Part shown: positions 1 through 8,400 of the stretch, one piece after another
How the letters are laid out: each line of letters opens with the position of its first letter
Position numbering within the stretch: the stretch's first letter is position 1
Source: an uncultured Christensenella sp.
Lineage (GTDB): Bacteria; Bacillota; Clostridia; Christensenellales; UBA3700
Direction: 5' to 3'
DNA: 10,198 nt
Assembly: GCA_910577795.1 (NCBI GenBank)
Contig: CAJTNW010000023.1
Coordinates: 16,750-26,947 of the forward strand
Notes under the pieces: generated by a model
Databases searched by the model: none
What the model saw: only the letters and a program-made list of their open reading frames with translations
What the model was told of the DNA's origin: nothing
Program-made: the position numbers and the translations under genes

Positions 1-193
1 TAATTTTTAATTGCTCGCCATATTTAGAATTAGTTATCATATCCCCTTCAAGTTCCACTATTTCACCTTCGCTAATAGGTGGAACAATGCCGACTGCAGT
101 GATACTAATAATAGAATCACTTATAATAAGCACTGAATAGCCATTTTCAGCATTTCGGAATACAACTCTTTCTACACTACCTTTAATTAACAT
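1..193 (-). CDS. recD2: RecD2-type (YrrC family) ATP-dependent DNA helicase, N-terminal fragment cut by window edge
   Basis: Only the first 64 codons are present; the gene continues past base 1. The visible residues read MLIKGSVERVVFRNAENGYS, then a stretch with ITAVG, a GE-x-VELEG block and finally KYGEQLKI. This order (KG-x-VE, F-x-N-x-x-NGY-x-V, T-x-VG, G-x-x-x-x-LEG, KYG-x-Q) is that of the small N-terminal OB-like domain of RecD2, the stand-alone RecD-like superfamily 1B helicase of Gram-positive bacteria, a 5'-3' DNA helicase linked to repair and replication forks. The helicase motifs would lie outside the window. The ATG at 191-193 is the only good start: an in-frame TAA lies six codons upstream, and a weak GGGGA sits only three bases before it, an unusually short spacing. 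The start is 45 bases after the metK stop with no hairpin terminator between them, so co-transcription with metK is likely. The family call rests on my recall of the pattern, not on an alignment. Confidence 0.82.
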   Translation of the reverse strand, partial: MLIKGSVERVVFRNAENGYSVLIISDSIISITAVGIVPPISEGEIVELEGDMITNSKYGEQLKI

Positions 194-238
194 AAATCCC
201 CAATGGTCAATTTAAATTTTTAATTTTAAACTATTAAA

Positions 239-1423
239 TTAGCCAAACAACTTTTCAGCAAGTTTTTTTATTTCTTCTGCTTTGTTTGTTTTTTCCCAAC
301 TAAAGCCATCTCTTCCAAAATGTCCATAATTTGAAGATGCTGCGTAAATTGGATTTCTTAATTCCAAATAATCTATCAAAGCACTTGGTCTTAAGTCAAA
401 CACACTATCAATAATTTGACTAATTTGCTCATTTGTATATTTGCTTGTCCCAAATGTATTTACTTGAATAGATACAGGTTTTGCCACACCAATAGCATAA
501 GCCACATCAAGTTGACACTTTTTAGCAATACCACTTGCTACAATGTTTTTACAAATATGTCTTGCCATATAGCATGCAGACCTATCCACTTTAGTAGGGT
601 CTTTTCCACTAAAAGCACCACCGCCATGAGGGCAATAACCGCCATAACTATCAACTATAATTTTTCTACCAGTAAGTCCACTATCCCCTTGAGGTCCACC
701 AATAACAAACCTACCTGTAGGATTAATAAAGTATTTTGTATCGCTATCTACTAAATTTTGTGGAATAACTTTATCAATTATATGCTTTTTAACATCTGCC
801 CTTAATACTTCTATATCAATATCAGGGGTATGTTGAGTAGACAAAACTACTGCTTGTATTCTTGCTGGTTTTTCGTCAACATATTCAACAGTAACTTGTG
901 CTTTGCCATCTGGTCTCAAATATTTTAAAGTACCATTTTTTCTTACCTCGGTTAACTTTGCAGTCAACTTATGTGCAAGATATATAGGCATTGGCATTAA
1001 ACTTTCAGTCTCATCAGTTGCATAACCAAACATCATACCTTGGTCACCAGCACCATTTTTGTCATAATCATCGCCTCCAGCCTTCTTTTCAATACTATTA
1101 TCAACACCCATTGCAATATCTGGTGACTGTTTATCAATACTTGTCATAACTGCAATAGTATTTCCGTCGAAACCCACTTCGCTACTTGTATAACCAATTT
1201 CGCAAACTGCTTTTCTTACTATTTCAGGAATATCCACAACTGCAGTTGTAGTAATCTCTCCCATTACCATAACAAAACCTGTATTGCAGCATGTCTCGCA
1301 TGCTACTCTTGCCATTTTATCTTGTGCTAATATTGCATCCAATACACTATCAGAAATTTTATCGCATACTTTATCTGGATGTCCCTCTGTAACACTTTCA
1401 CTTGTAAATAATCTTTTATTCAT
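239..1423 (-). CDS. metK: S-adenosylmethionine synthetase (methionine adenosyltransferase)
   Basis: A cytoplasmic enzyme that makes S-adenosylmethionine from methionine and ATP, releasing phosphate and pyrophosphate. The protein has 394 residues, normal for the bacterial family, and is complete. Seen directly: HPDK at 15-18, the ATP-binding signature GAGDQGMMFGYA at 124-135, RPDGK at 170-174, GRK at 252-254 and the phosphate loop GGGAFSGKDPTKVDR at 267-281. The residues matching E. coli His14, Asp16, Asp163, Lys165, Asp238, Arg244, Lys245, Lys265, Lys269 and Asp271 are all present (H15, D17, D172, K174, D247, R253, K254, K274, K278, D280). The start has AAGGAG six to seven bases upstream. The protein has nine cysteines, including C42, C45 and C46. 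A SAM-I riboswitch with a terminator lies in the 255-base leader, so feedback control by SAM is expected. The 106 bases between that terminator and the start are AT-rich; a weak TTGAAA-16-TAATAT promoter-like pair exists there but is not convincing. Confidence 0.98.
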   Translation of the reverse strand: MNKRLFTSESVTEGHPDKVCDKISDSVLDAILAQDKMARVACETCCNTGFVMVMGEITTTAVVDIPEIVRKAVCEIGYTSSEVGFDGNTIAVMTSIDKQSPDIAMGVDNSIEKKAGGDDYDKNGAGDQGMMFGYATDETESLMPMPIYLAHKLTAKLTEVRKNGTLKYLRPDGKAQVTVEYVDEKPARIQAVVLSTQHTPDIDIEVLRADVKKHIIDKVIPQNLVDSDTKYFINPTGRFVIGGPQGDSGLTGRKIIVDSYGGYCPHGGGAFSGKDPTKVDRSACYMARHICKNIVASGIAKKCQLDVAYAIGVAKPVSIQVNTFGTSKYTNEQISQIIDSVFDLRPSALIDYLELRNPIYAASSNYGHFGRDGFSWEKTNKAEEIKKLAEKLFG

Positions 1424-1529
1424 ACGTAACTCCTTAATTTTTATTTAATACCGATTTTTGAAAGGATTTTTTATAATCTAGCAAAATATATTAATTATAA
1501 ATCAATTGCTTTCAAACATAAAATTTATT

Positions 1530-1561
1530 AAAAAAGGCTACACTTTAACAGAGTAGCCTTT
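1530..1561 (-). terminator. Riboswitch-controlled intrinsic terminator, also the only visible rpoBC terminator
   Basis: On the minus strand a perfect 9-bp stem, AAAGGCTAC with GTAGCCTTT (arms 1553-1561 and 1533-1541), has an 11-base loop and leads into six U residues. It starts only eight bases after the SAM-I aptamer ends, the usual place for the expression platform. Part of its 5' arm and loop can instead pair with the 3' arm of aptamer helix P1, giving an antiterminator. No other terminator lies between rpoC and metK, so readthrough from rpoBC must also meet this hairpin. Confidence 0.9.
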
Positions 1562-1579
1562 AAAAAAAATTCTATCTGT
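1548..1579 (-). promoter_or_regulatory. Antiterminator of the SAM-I riboswitch
   Basis: ACAGATAG (minus strand, 1572-1579), which includes most of the 3' arm of aptamer helix P1, is complementary to CTACTCTGT (1548-1556), part of the terminator 5' arm and loop, over eight pairs with one bulged C. The two structures exclude each other: SAM-bound aptamer keeps P1 closed and the terminator forms; without SAM the antiterminator can form and transcription continues into metK. The pairing is seen in the sequence; the switching direction is known for this riboswitch class. Confidence 0.75.
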
Positions 1580-1667
1580 CAAGACTTTGTCTTGCGGAAT
1601 TTAGCACCTTAACATTAGGTTGCTGTACACTCAACGGGTCCGTTCCCTCCTGTAACTCATAATAGAA
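1570..1667 (-). promoter_or_regulatory. SAM-I (S-box) riboswitch aptamer in the metK leader
   Basis: Read on the minus strand, this 98-base stretch has the S-box core in order: GGAGGGA (1644-1650), GACCC, CAGCAACC, AAGGTGCTAAATTCC. Helices can be drawn: P1 TTCTATT/GATAGAA (1661-1667 with 1570-1576, one G-U pair), P2 GTTAC with GTGTAC (one bulge, one G-U pair) plus GGG/CCC (1645-1647 with 1636-1638), P3 ACCT/AGGT (1617-1620 with 1606-1609) and P4 CAAGAC/GTCTTG with an AAA loop (1589-1594 with 1580-1585). The pseudoknot expected of SAM-I is present as four perfect pairs, CGGA (1639-1642) with TCCG (1595-1598). P3 is short, four pairs with a seven-base loop. The aptamer is followed by a terminator and metK, the classic target. 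It begins only 11 bases after the rpoC stop codon. The sequence shows class I; no other SAM riboswitch class fits. Confidence 0.95.
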
Positions 1668-1678
1668 ACTATTAAATT

Positions 1679-4600
1679 TTATTCTTCATCCTCAGTTAAA
1701 GAGAACAAATCATCTTCGCCATCAAAATCAAATTTATCAACATGTTCACCAGTCTCAAAAATTTCCATCTCTTGACTTTGGCTTAAGTTTGCATCCATAT
1801 TTTGATAACATTTCATACCAGTACCTGCTGGAATCAATTTACCTAAAATTACATTTTCTTTCAAGCCAATTAAGTTATCAACTTTATTCTTAATTGCGGC
1901 TTGAGTAAGTACTCTTGAAGTCTCTTGGAAAGATGCTGCAGACAAGAATGATTCTGCTGCCAAACTTGCTTTGGTTATACCAAGCAATGTACGTTTTGCA
2001 GTTGCTGGTCTGCCACCATTTTGCAATGTCTTCTCATTGTTTTCTTCATAAGTAAAGATATCATACAAATCACCTGGCAACATATTTGTATCACCTTGTG
2101 TTTCGATTTTAACTTTCTTAAGCATTTGTCTAATGATAATTTCTGTATGTTTATCATTGATATGAACACCAGATGAACAATATGCAGACTGAACTTCCTT
2201 AATCAAGTACTCTTGAACACCTTTTACACCACGAGTTCTAAGCATATCTTGTGGATATACAGAACCTTTTGTTAGTGATGTACCTGCTTCAACTTCTTCA
2301 CCACTCTTAACAATTACAGTTTGACCATAGTTATATTTATACTCTTTAGTATCACCTGTATTTGCAGTAATAGTGATAATTCTGTTGTCTTTATCATGTG
2401 TTACAGTACCCTTTATATCAGAAAGAATAGCCTCACCTTTTGGTCTTCTAACTTCAAACAACTCTTCTACACGTGGCAAACCTTGAGTAATATCGTCGGC
2501 TGTTGCAACACCACCTGTGTGGAATGTTCTCATTGTAAGTTGTGTACCTGGCTCACCAATTGACTGTGCTGCAATTACACCAACAGCCTCACCTAGTTTA
2601 ACAATGTTACCAGATGCCATATTTGCACCATAACATTTAGCACAAACACCTTGTTTAGATTTACAAGACAAAGCACTTCTAATACGAACAGCCTTAACAC
2701 CTGCTTGTTCAACCATTTTTGCTTGCTCTGCATTCAATAGAGTATCTGCTTTAACCAAAATTTCGCCAGTTTCTGGGTGAATAATATCTTCCATACAATA
2801 ACGGCCTTTAATTCTGTCACCAATACCCTCAAGTGGCTTATCACTATCAGCACCAAGAATCGCCTCAACAATAAAGCCTTTAGTATCGCCACAGTCCTCT
2901 TCGTTAACTATGCAGTCTTGTGCAACGTCAACCAAACGACGAGTCAAATAACCAGAGTCTGCTGTTTTTAATGCTGTATCCGCCAAACCTTTACGTCCAC
3001 CGTGAGAAGATATAAAGTACTCAAGTACTGACAAACCTTCACGATAGTTTGCTTTAACTGGAAGTTCGACTGTTTTACCAGATGGGTCAGCAACCAAACC
3101 ACGCATACCGCAAAGTTGGGAAATCTGTCTCATACTACCACGGGCTCCAGAGTGTGCCATCATATAAATTGGGTTGAATTTACCAAGTCCAGCCTCCAAA
3201 ATTTTGTCAACTTTCTTTTTAGCATCTGTCCAAGCCTGAATAACTTGATTATATCTATCATCTTCAGTAAGCAAACCACGACGGAATTTCTTTTCGATAT
3301 CCAATACAACTTGTTCTGTTTCCTTAACAATTTCGTATTTTTCGTGAGGAATGTGCATATCAAATACAGATGTAGTAATTGCACCAATTGTAGAATATTT
3401 ATAGCCTTGAGACTTAATTTTATCCAAAACTACAGATGTTTCAGTAGCACCTTTAAACTTAAAGCAAGCATCAACTATTTTAGATAATTGGCTTTTGCCT
3501 ACCAAAAAGTCTACTTCTAAATCCAAATCCATTTCTGGGCAGTTATCACTGCTTATTGGAAGTTCTGGATTATATCTTTTTACAAACTGTAAATCTTGAG
3601 GAATTGCCTCGTTAAAGATAAATCTACCAACAGAAGTTTTAATATTCTTTTGATAATGATTTTTAACAACTTCGCCATTAATAACAACTTCTTTATCCAT
3701 AACACGACGGATACTTACAACATCCTGTAGTCCTATTTCTTTTAGTTGATATGCCATTAATGCCTCATTAAAACTGCGATAGCACTTTAAATTGTAATTA
3801 TTAGGATTTGCCCAATATTCATCAGCATCAATTTTAATTTCATTGTTATTTTCGTCAATAACAATTGCTTCCTTTTGAATAGTCAAATAATATGAACCAA
3901 TAACCATATCTTGTGATGGAGATACAATAGGGTTACCATCTGACAATTTCAAAATGTTATTAGTTGCAAGCATTAAAAATCTTGCCTCAGCCTGTGCCTC
4001 AATACTTAATGGCACGTGTACAGCCATTTGGTCACCATCGAAGTCTGCGTTAAACGCACCACATGCAAGTGGATGCAATTTAATTGCTCTACCTTCAACC
4101 AATACTGGTTCAAATGCTTGAATACCAAGTCTGTGCAATGTTGGAGCACGGTTTAATAGTACTGGATGGTCTTTAATAACATCTTCTAAGATGTTCCATA
4201 CTTCGTCAGTACCTTTCATAATATACTTTCTTGCAACTCTTATATTTAAGCAATAGTTTAATTCAACTAATTTTTTGATTACAAAAGGCTTAAACAACTC
4301 AAGTGCCATTTCTTTTGGAAGACCGCATTGATACATTTTTAATTCTGGACCAACTACGATAACTGAACGACCTGAATAGTCAACACGTTTACCAAGCAAG
4401 TTTTGACGGAAACGACCTTGTTTACCCTTTAACATACCAGTCAAAGATTTTAATTCACGTCCGCCTGGGCCAGTAACTGGCTTACCTCTTCTACCATTAT
4501 CAAATAATGCGTCTACTGCCTCTTGCAACATTCTTTTTTCATTTCTTACGATAATGTCAGGAGAACCATATTCAATTAATTTTTTCAAACGTTTGTTACG

Positions 4601-5389
4601 AATAATAACTCTTCTGTATAATTCGTTCAAGTCTGAAGTTGCATATCTACCACCATCAAGTGGAACCATTGGTCTAAGTTCAGGAGGAAGTACAGGAATA
4701 ACATCCAAAATCATCCATTCAGGACGATTACCGCTTACTCTGAAAGACTCAATAATATCTAATCTTTTAGATGCTTTTAATTTTTTAGCACCTTCACTTT
4801 TAGCAACTTCTTTTTTAAGTTTTTCTGCCTCAGCATCCAAATCTAGTTGCTTTAACAATTCTTTAATTGCCTCAGCACCCATCATTGCTTTAAAACTATT
4901 TCTACCAAACTCGTTTTCTGCATCACGATATTGTTGGTCATTAATAGTTTCTTTATAAGTAAAGTTAGTAGTACCTGGGTCAATTACTATAAATCTTGAA
5001 AAATACAATACACTATCTAGTTCCTTAATACCTAAATCAAGGCATAAACCAATTGAACTAGGAGTACCCTTATAGTACCAAATGTGAGAAACTGGTGCTG
5101 CAAGTTCGATATGTCCCATTCTTTCACGACGAACTTTGCTGTCAGTAACCAAAACACCACATCTGTCGCATACAGTTCCTTCATTTTTCTTTTTATATTT
5201 ACCACAAGCACATTCCCAACTGCGAGATGGTCCGAAGATAACCTCGCAGAAAAGACCGCCTTTTTCTGGTTTTTGAGTCCTATAGTTAATTGTCTCTGCA
5301 TTGACAACTTCACCTTTAGACCAACTTCTAATTTTATCTGGAGATGCAACTCCTATTTGTATAGAACTAAAATTATTTAATTCAAACAT
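1679..5389 (-). CDS. rpoC: DNA-directed RNA polymerase subunit beta'
   Basis: The largest subunit of the core RNA polymerase, carrying the catalytic magnesium site. The protein has 1236 residues, somewhat longer than B. subtilis RpoC (about 1200). Seen in order: N-terminal zinc ribbon with C60, C62, C74, C77; clamp helices with the sigma-binding region near 255-300; NADFDGDQ at 447-454 with catalytic D449, D451, D453; GARGSMRQISQLCGMRGL at 748-765 before the bridge helix, about 770-820; second zinc site C833, C909, C916, C919; trigger loop with M953 and H957, followed directly by PRVEELFEVRRP, so the large E. coli insertion at this place is absent. Compared with B. subtilis there is extra sequence near 505-540. 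The last 30 residues are very acidic and include DDLFSL at 1226-1231. GGAGGT precedes the ATG by five bases and fills the 12-base gap after the rpoB stop, which points to tight coupling with rpoB. A SAM-I riboswitch begins 11 bases after the stop. Confidence 0.99.
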   Translation of the reverse strand: MFELNNFSSIQIGVASPDKIRSWSKGEVVNAETINYRTQKPEKGGLFCEVIFGPSRSWECACGKYKKKNEGTVCDRCGVLVTDSKVRRERMGHIELAAPVSHIWYYKGTPSSIGLCLDLGIKELDSVLYFSRFIVIDPGTTNFTYKETINDQQYRDAENEFGRNSFKAMMGAEAIKELLKQLDLDAEAEKLKKEVAKSEGAKKLKASKRLDIIESFRVSGNRPEWMILDVIPVLPPELRPMVPLDGGRYATSDLNELYRRVIIRNKRLKKLIEYGSPDIIVRNEKRMLQEAVDALFDNGRRGKPVTGPGGRELKSLTGMLKGKQGRFRQNLLGKRVDYSGRSVIVVGPELKMYQCGLPKEMALELFKPFVIKKLVELNYCLNIRVARKYIMKGTDEVWNILEDVIKDHPVLLNRAPTLHRLGIQAFEPVLVEGRAIKLHPLACGAFNADFDGDQMAVHVPLSIEAQAEARFLMLATNNILKLSDGNPIVSPSQDMVIGSYYLTIQKEAIVIDENNNEIKIDADEYWANPNNYNLKCYRSFNEALMAYQLKEIGLQDVVSIRRVMDKEVVINGEVVKNHYQKNIKTSVGRFIFNEAIPQDLQFVKRYNPELPISSDNCPEMDLDLEVDFLVGKSQLSKIVDACFKFKGATETSVVLDKIKSQGYKYSTIGAITTSVFDMHIPHEKYEIVKETEQVVLDIEKKFRRGLLTEDDRYNQVIQAWTDAKKKVDKILEAGLGKFNPIYMMAHSGARGSMRQISQLCGMRGLVADPSGKTVELPVKANYREGLSVLEYFISSHGGRKGLADTALKTADSGYLTRRLVDVAQDCIVNEEDCGDTKGFIVEAILGADSDKPLEGIGDRIKGRYCMEDIIHPETGEILVKADTLLNAEQAKMVEQAGVKAVRIRSALSCKSKQGVCAKCYGANMASGNIVKLGEAVGVIAAQSIGEPGTQLTMRTFHTGGVATADDITQGLPRVEELFEVRRPKGEAILSDIKGTVTHDKDNRIITITANTGDTKEYKYNYGQTVIVKSGEEVEAGTSLTKGSVYPQDMLRTRGVKGVQEYLIKEVQSAYCSSGVHINDKHTEIIIRQMLKKVKIETQGDTNMLPGDLYDIFTYEENNEKTLQNGGRPATAKRTLLGITKASLAAESFLSAASFQETSRVLTQAAIKNKVDNLIGLKENVILGKLIPAGTGMKCYQNMDANLSQSQEMEIFETGEHVDKFDFDGEDDLFSLTEDEE

Positions 5390-5401
5390 TTTTTACCTCC
5401 A

Positions 5402-8400
5402 TTACTCTTTATCGTCATCATTACCGATACCAATATCAAACAAATCACCTGCATTAATATCGTTATTTGACTCATTTGCAATATCAAACAATTCGCCTGC
5501 GTTAATACCATCATCGCCACTTGCGTTGTCATTGATACTGAATCCTAACAAATCATCATCTTCAAAGGAGAAATCATCCAAATTGTAAGAATTATCATTG
5601 TCCATACCAAAGATGTCAAGTTCGTCACCGCCACCAACAATATCAACCTCTTTAAGTTCCTTAGGCTCAGCATAATTGCTAGCAATACCTTTTGAACTAT
5701 AAGTATCAATACTGATTTCGTCGCCATTATCATTTAATGTACGAACATCAAGACACAAAGACCTAAACTCTCTTACCAAAACTTTAAATGCTTCTGGAAT
5801 ACCAGGTTCGCAAATTGCATTGCCTTTAACAATTGAGTTGTAAATATTTGTACGACCTTCAACATCGTCTGATTTTACTGTTAAAATCTCTTGTAAAATA
5901 TGAGATGCACCATAAGCCTCTAGTGCCCAAATTTCCATTTCACCAAATCTTTGACCACCAAATTGAGCCTTACCACCAAGTGGTTGTTGAGTAACTAATG
6001 AATATGAACCAGTTGCTCTTGCGTGAATCTTATCGTCTACCAAGTGGATAAGTTTTAGCATATACATGTAACCAACAGTTACAGGGTTTTCAAAAGGCTC
6101 ACCTGTTCTACCATCGTACAACTTAATCTTACCAGATTTGCTCAAATTGTTTTCAATAAACAAATTCTTAATATCATCTTCTGATGCACCATCAAATACT
6201 GGAGTTTCAACTTTCCAATTAAGCATTTTAGCAACATAACCCAAGTGAACTTCTAACACCTGACCAATATTCATACGAGAAGGAACACCCAATGGGTTTA
6301 ATACTATTTGAAGTGGAGTACCATCTTCCATAAATGGCATATCTTCTTTAGGTAATACTCTTGATACAACACCCTTGTTACCATGTCGACCAGCCATCTT
6401 ATCACCAACACCAAGTTTACGTTTTTGAGCAACATAAACTACAACTTTCATATTAACACCTGGTGACAATTCGTCTTTATTTGCTCTTGTGAATACTTTA
6501 ACATCCACAACAATACCTTTTTGTCCGTGAGGTAGTCTTAAAGAAGTATCTCTAACATCTCTTACCTTTTCACCAAACATTGCTCTAAGTAGCCTGTCCT
6601 CTGGAGTAAGGTCAGTTTCACCCTTAGGAGTAACTTTACCAACCAAAATATCCTCACTTGAAACAGTACTACCAATTTGAATGATACCATCTTCATCCAA
6701 ATTTTTAATCATATCATCACTTAAGTTAGGAATATCGCGAGTAATTTGTTCTGCACCCAACTTACTATCACGTGATTCAATTTCATATTCCTCTATATGT
6801 ACAGAGGTAAATACATCGTCTTTAACTAAGTCTTCACTAATTAGTATAGCATCCTCGTAGTTATAACCTTCCCATGACATGAAACCAATAAGAATGTTTT
6901 TACCAAGTGCTAACTCACCACCAGAAGTTGCTGGACCATCGGCAATAATTTCACCTTTATTTACTTGTTGTCCTAAAGAAACTATAGGTCTTTGGTTAAT
7001 ACAAGTGCCTTGGTTTGACCTTTCAAACTTACGCATAAAGTATTCTTTTTTAGCACCATTATCACCAGTGATAACAACTTTTTCACCATCTACATAACTA
7101 ACTACACCATCAATTTCAGACAAAATACAAACACCACTATCATAAGCAATTCTGTGCTCTATACCAGTTGCAATGATAGGTGCCTCAGTTTTGATTAGTG
7201 GCACTGCTTGACGTTGCATGTTAGAACCCATCAATGCACGAGAAGTATCGTCATTTTCTAGGAACGGAATTAGTGATGCAGCAACAGACACTAATTGTTT
7301 AGGGCTAACGTCCATATAATCCACACGGCTTGCATCTACTTCGCGAATGTCTTCACGGATACGGCAAGTTACACGTTTATTTTTAAAACTTCCGTCCTCA
7401 TTCAACTCAATGTTTGCTTGTGCAACAACATATTTATCTTCTTCATCTGCTTGCAAATACTCAACAACATCAGTAACTATGCCTTTTTCTTTATCTACCT
7501 TACGATAAGGTGCCTCAATAAAGCCATATTCATTTACTTTTGCATAAGTTGCAAGAGAAGAAATAAGTCCGATATTTTGACCTTCTGGAGTTTCGATAGG
7601 ACACATTCTACCATAGTGAGAGTGGTGTACGTCACGAACTTCAAAGCCAGCACATTCTCTATTCAAACCGCCTGGTCCTAGTGCAGATAACTTTCTTTTA
7701 TGTGTAAGTTCCGCAATTGGGTTGTGGTGGTCCATAAATTGTGACAATTGAGAAGAACAGAAAAATTCTTTAATAACACTTGTTACTGGTTTAATATTGA
7801 TATAAGACTGTGCAGTTTGCTCACTATCATCTTGAGTTACACTCATTCTTTCTTTAATAACTTTTTCAAGTCTTACTAAACCAACACGCATTTGGTTTTG
7901 AAGCAACTCACCAACTGCTCTTACTCTTCTGTTTGCCAAGTGGTCGATATTATCAATATCACCAAAACCTGACGCATGTGCTAAGTTGATATTCATTGTA
8001 GCAATGATATCATCCATAGTAATGTGTTTAACAACTAATTCCTTAACATTTTCTTTTATAGCATTAATTAAATCTTCACCGCTATAATCCTGCATAATTT
8101 GTTTTAAAACAGGATAGTAAACTCTTTCATTAACACCAAGTTCTGCTGGATTGCAGTTAACAAAAGCCTCCAAGTCAACAGTGTTGTTACCTATCATTTT
8201 AAAGATACCGCCATCACCATTAGCATTGTATAGGAATACTTCATTAATACCAGCATTTTGGATATTCCAAGCAACTTCTTCAGAAATCACTTCGTCCTTT
8301 TTAGCAAAAATTTCACCATCTTCGCTAATAATATCGCTTGCTGCTTTTTGATTTGCTATACGAGTAGCAAGTGCAAGTTTTTTATTAAATTTATATCTAC

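Noticed and set aside
1424..1529. TTGAAA-16-TAATAT as a SAM-independent metK promoter below the terminator
   Set aside because: The -10 box matches poorly and the region is so AT-rich that this level of match is expected by chance.
1671..1699. TTAACT-17-TTTAAT as a metK promoter inside the rpoC end
   Set aside because: The start would fall near 1664, inside the P1 5' arm, and so remove part of the aptamer; such matches are frequent in AT-rich DNA. TAAAAT (1676-1681) is better placed but has no good -35 box.
4554..4958. 134-codon open frame on the plus strand, antisense to rpoC
   Set aside because: It lies fully within the conserved rpoC gene, has no plausible ribosome binding site or promoter, and reads like a shadow of the coding strand. 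Other plus-strand frames over metK, rpoC and rpoB are rejected for the same reason.
5032..5349. Alternative minus-strand frames inside rpoC and rpoB
   Set aside because: They overlap well-conserved polymerase sequence in another frame and lack start signals.
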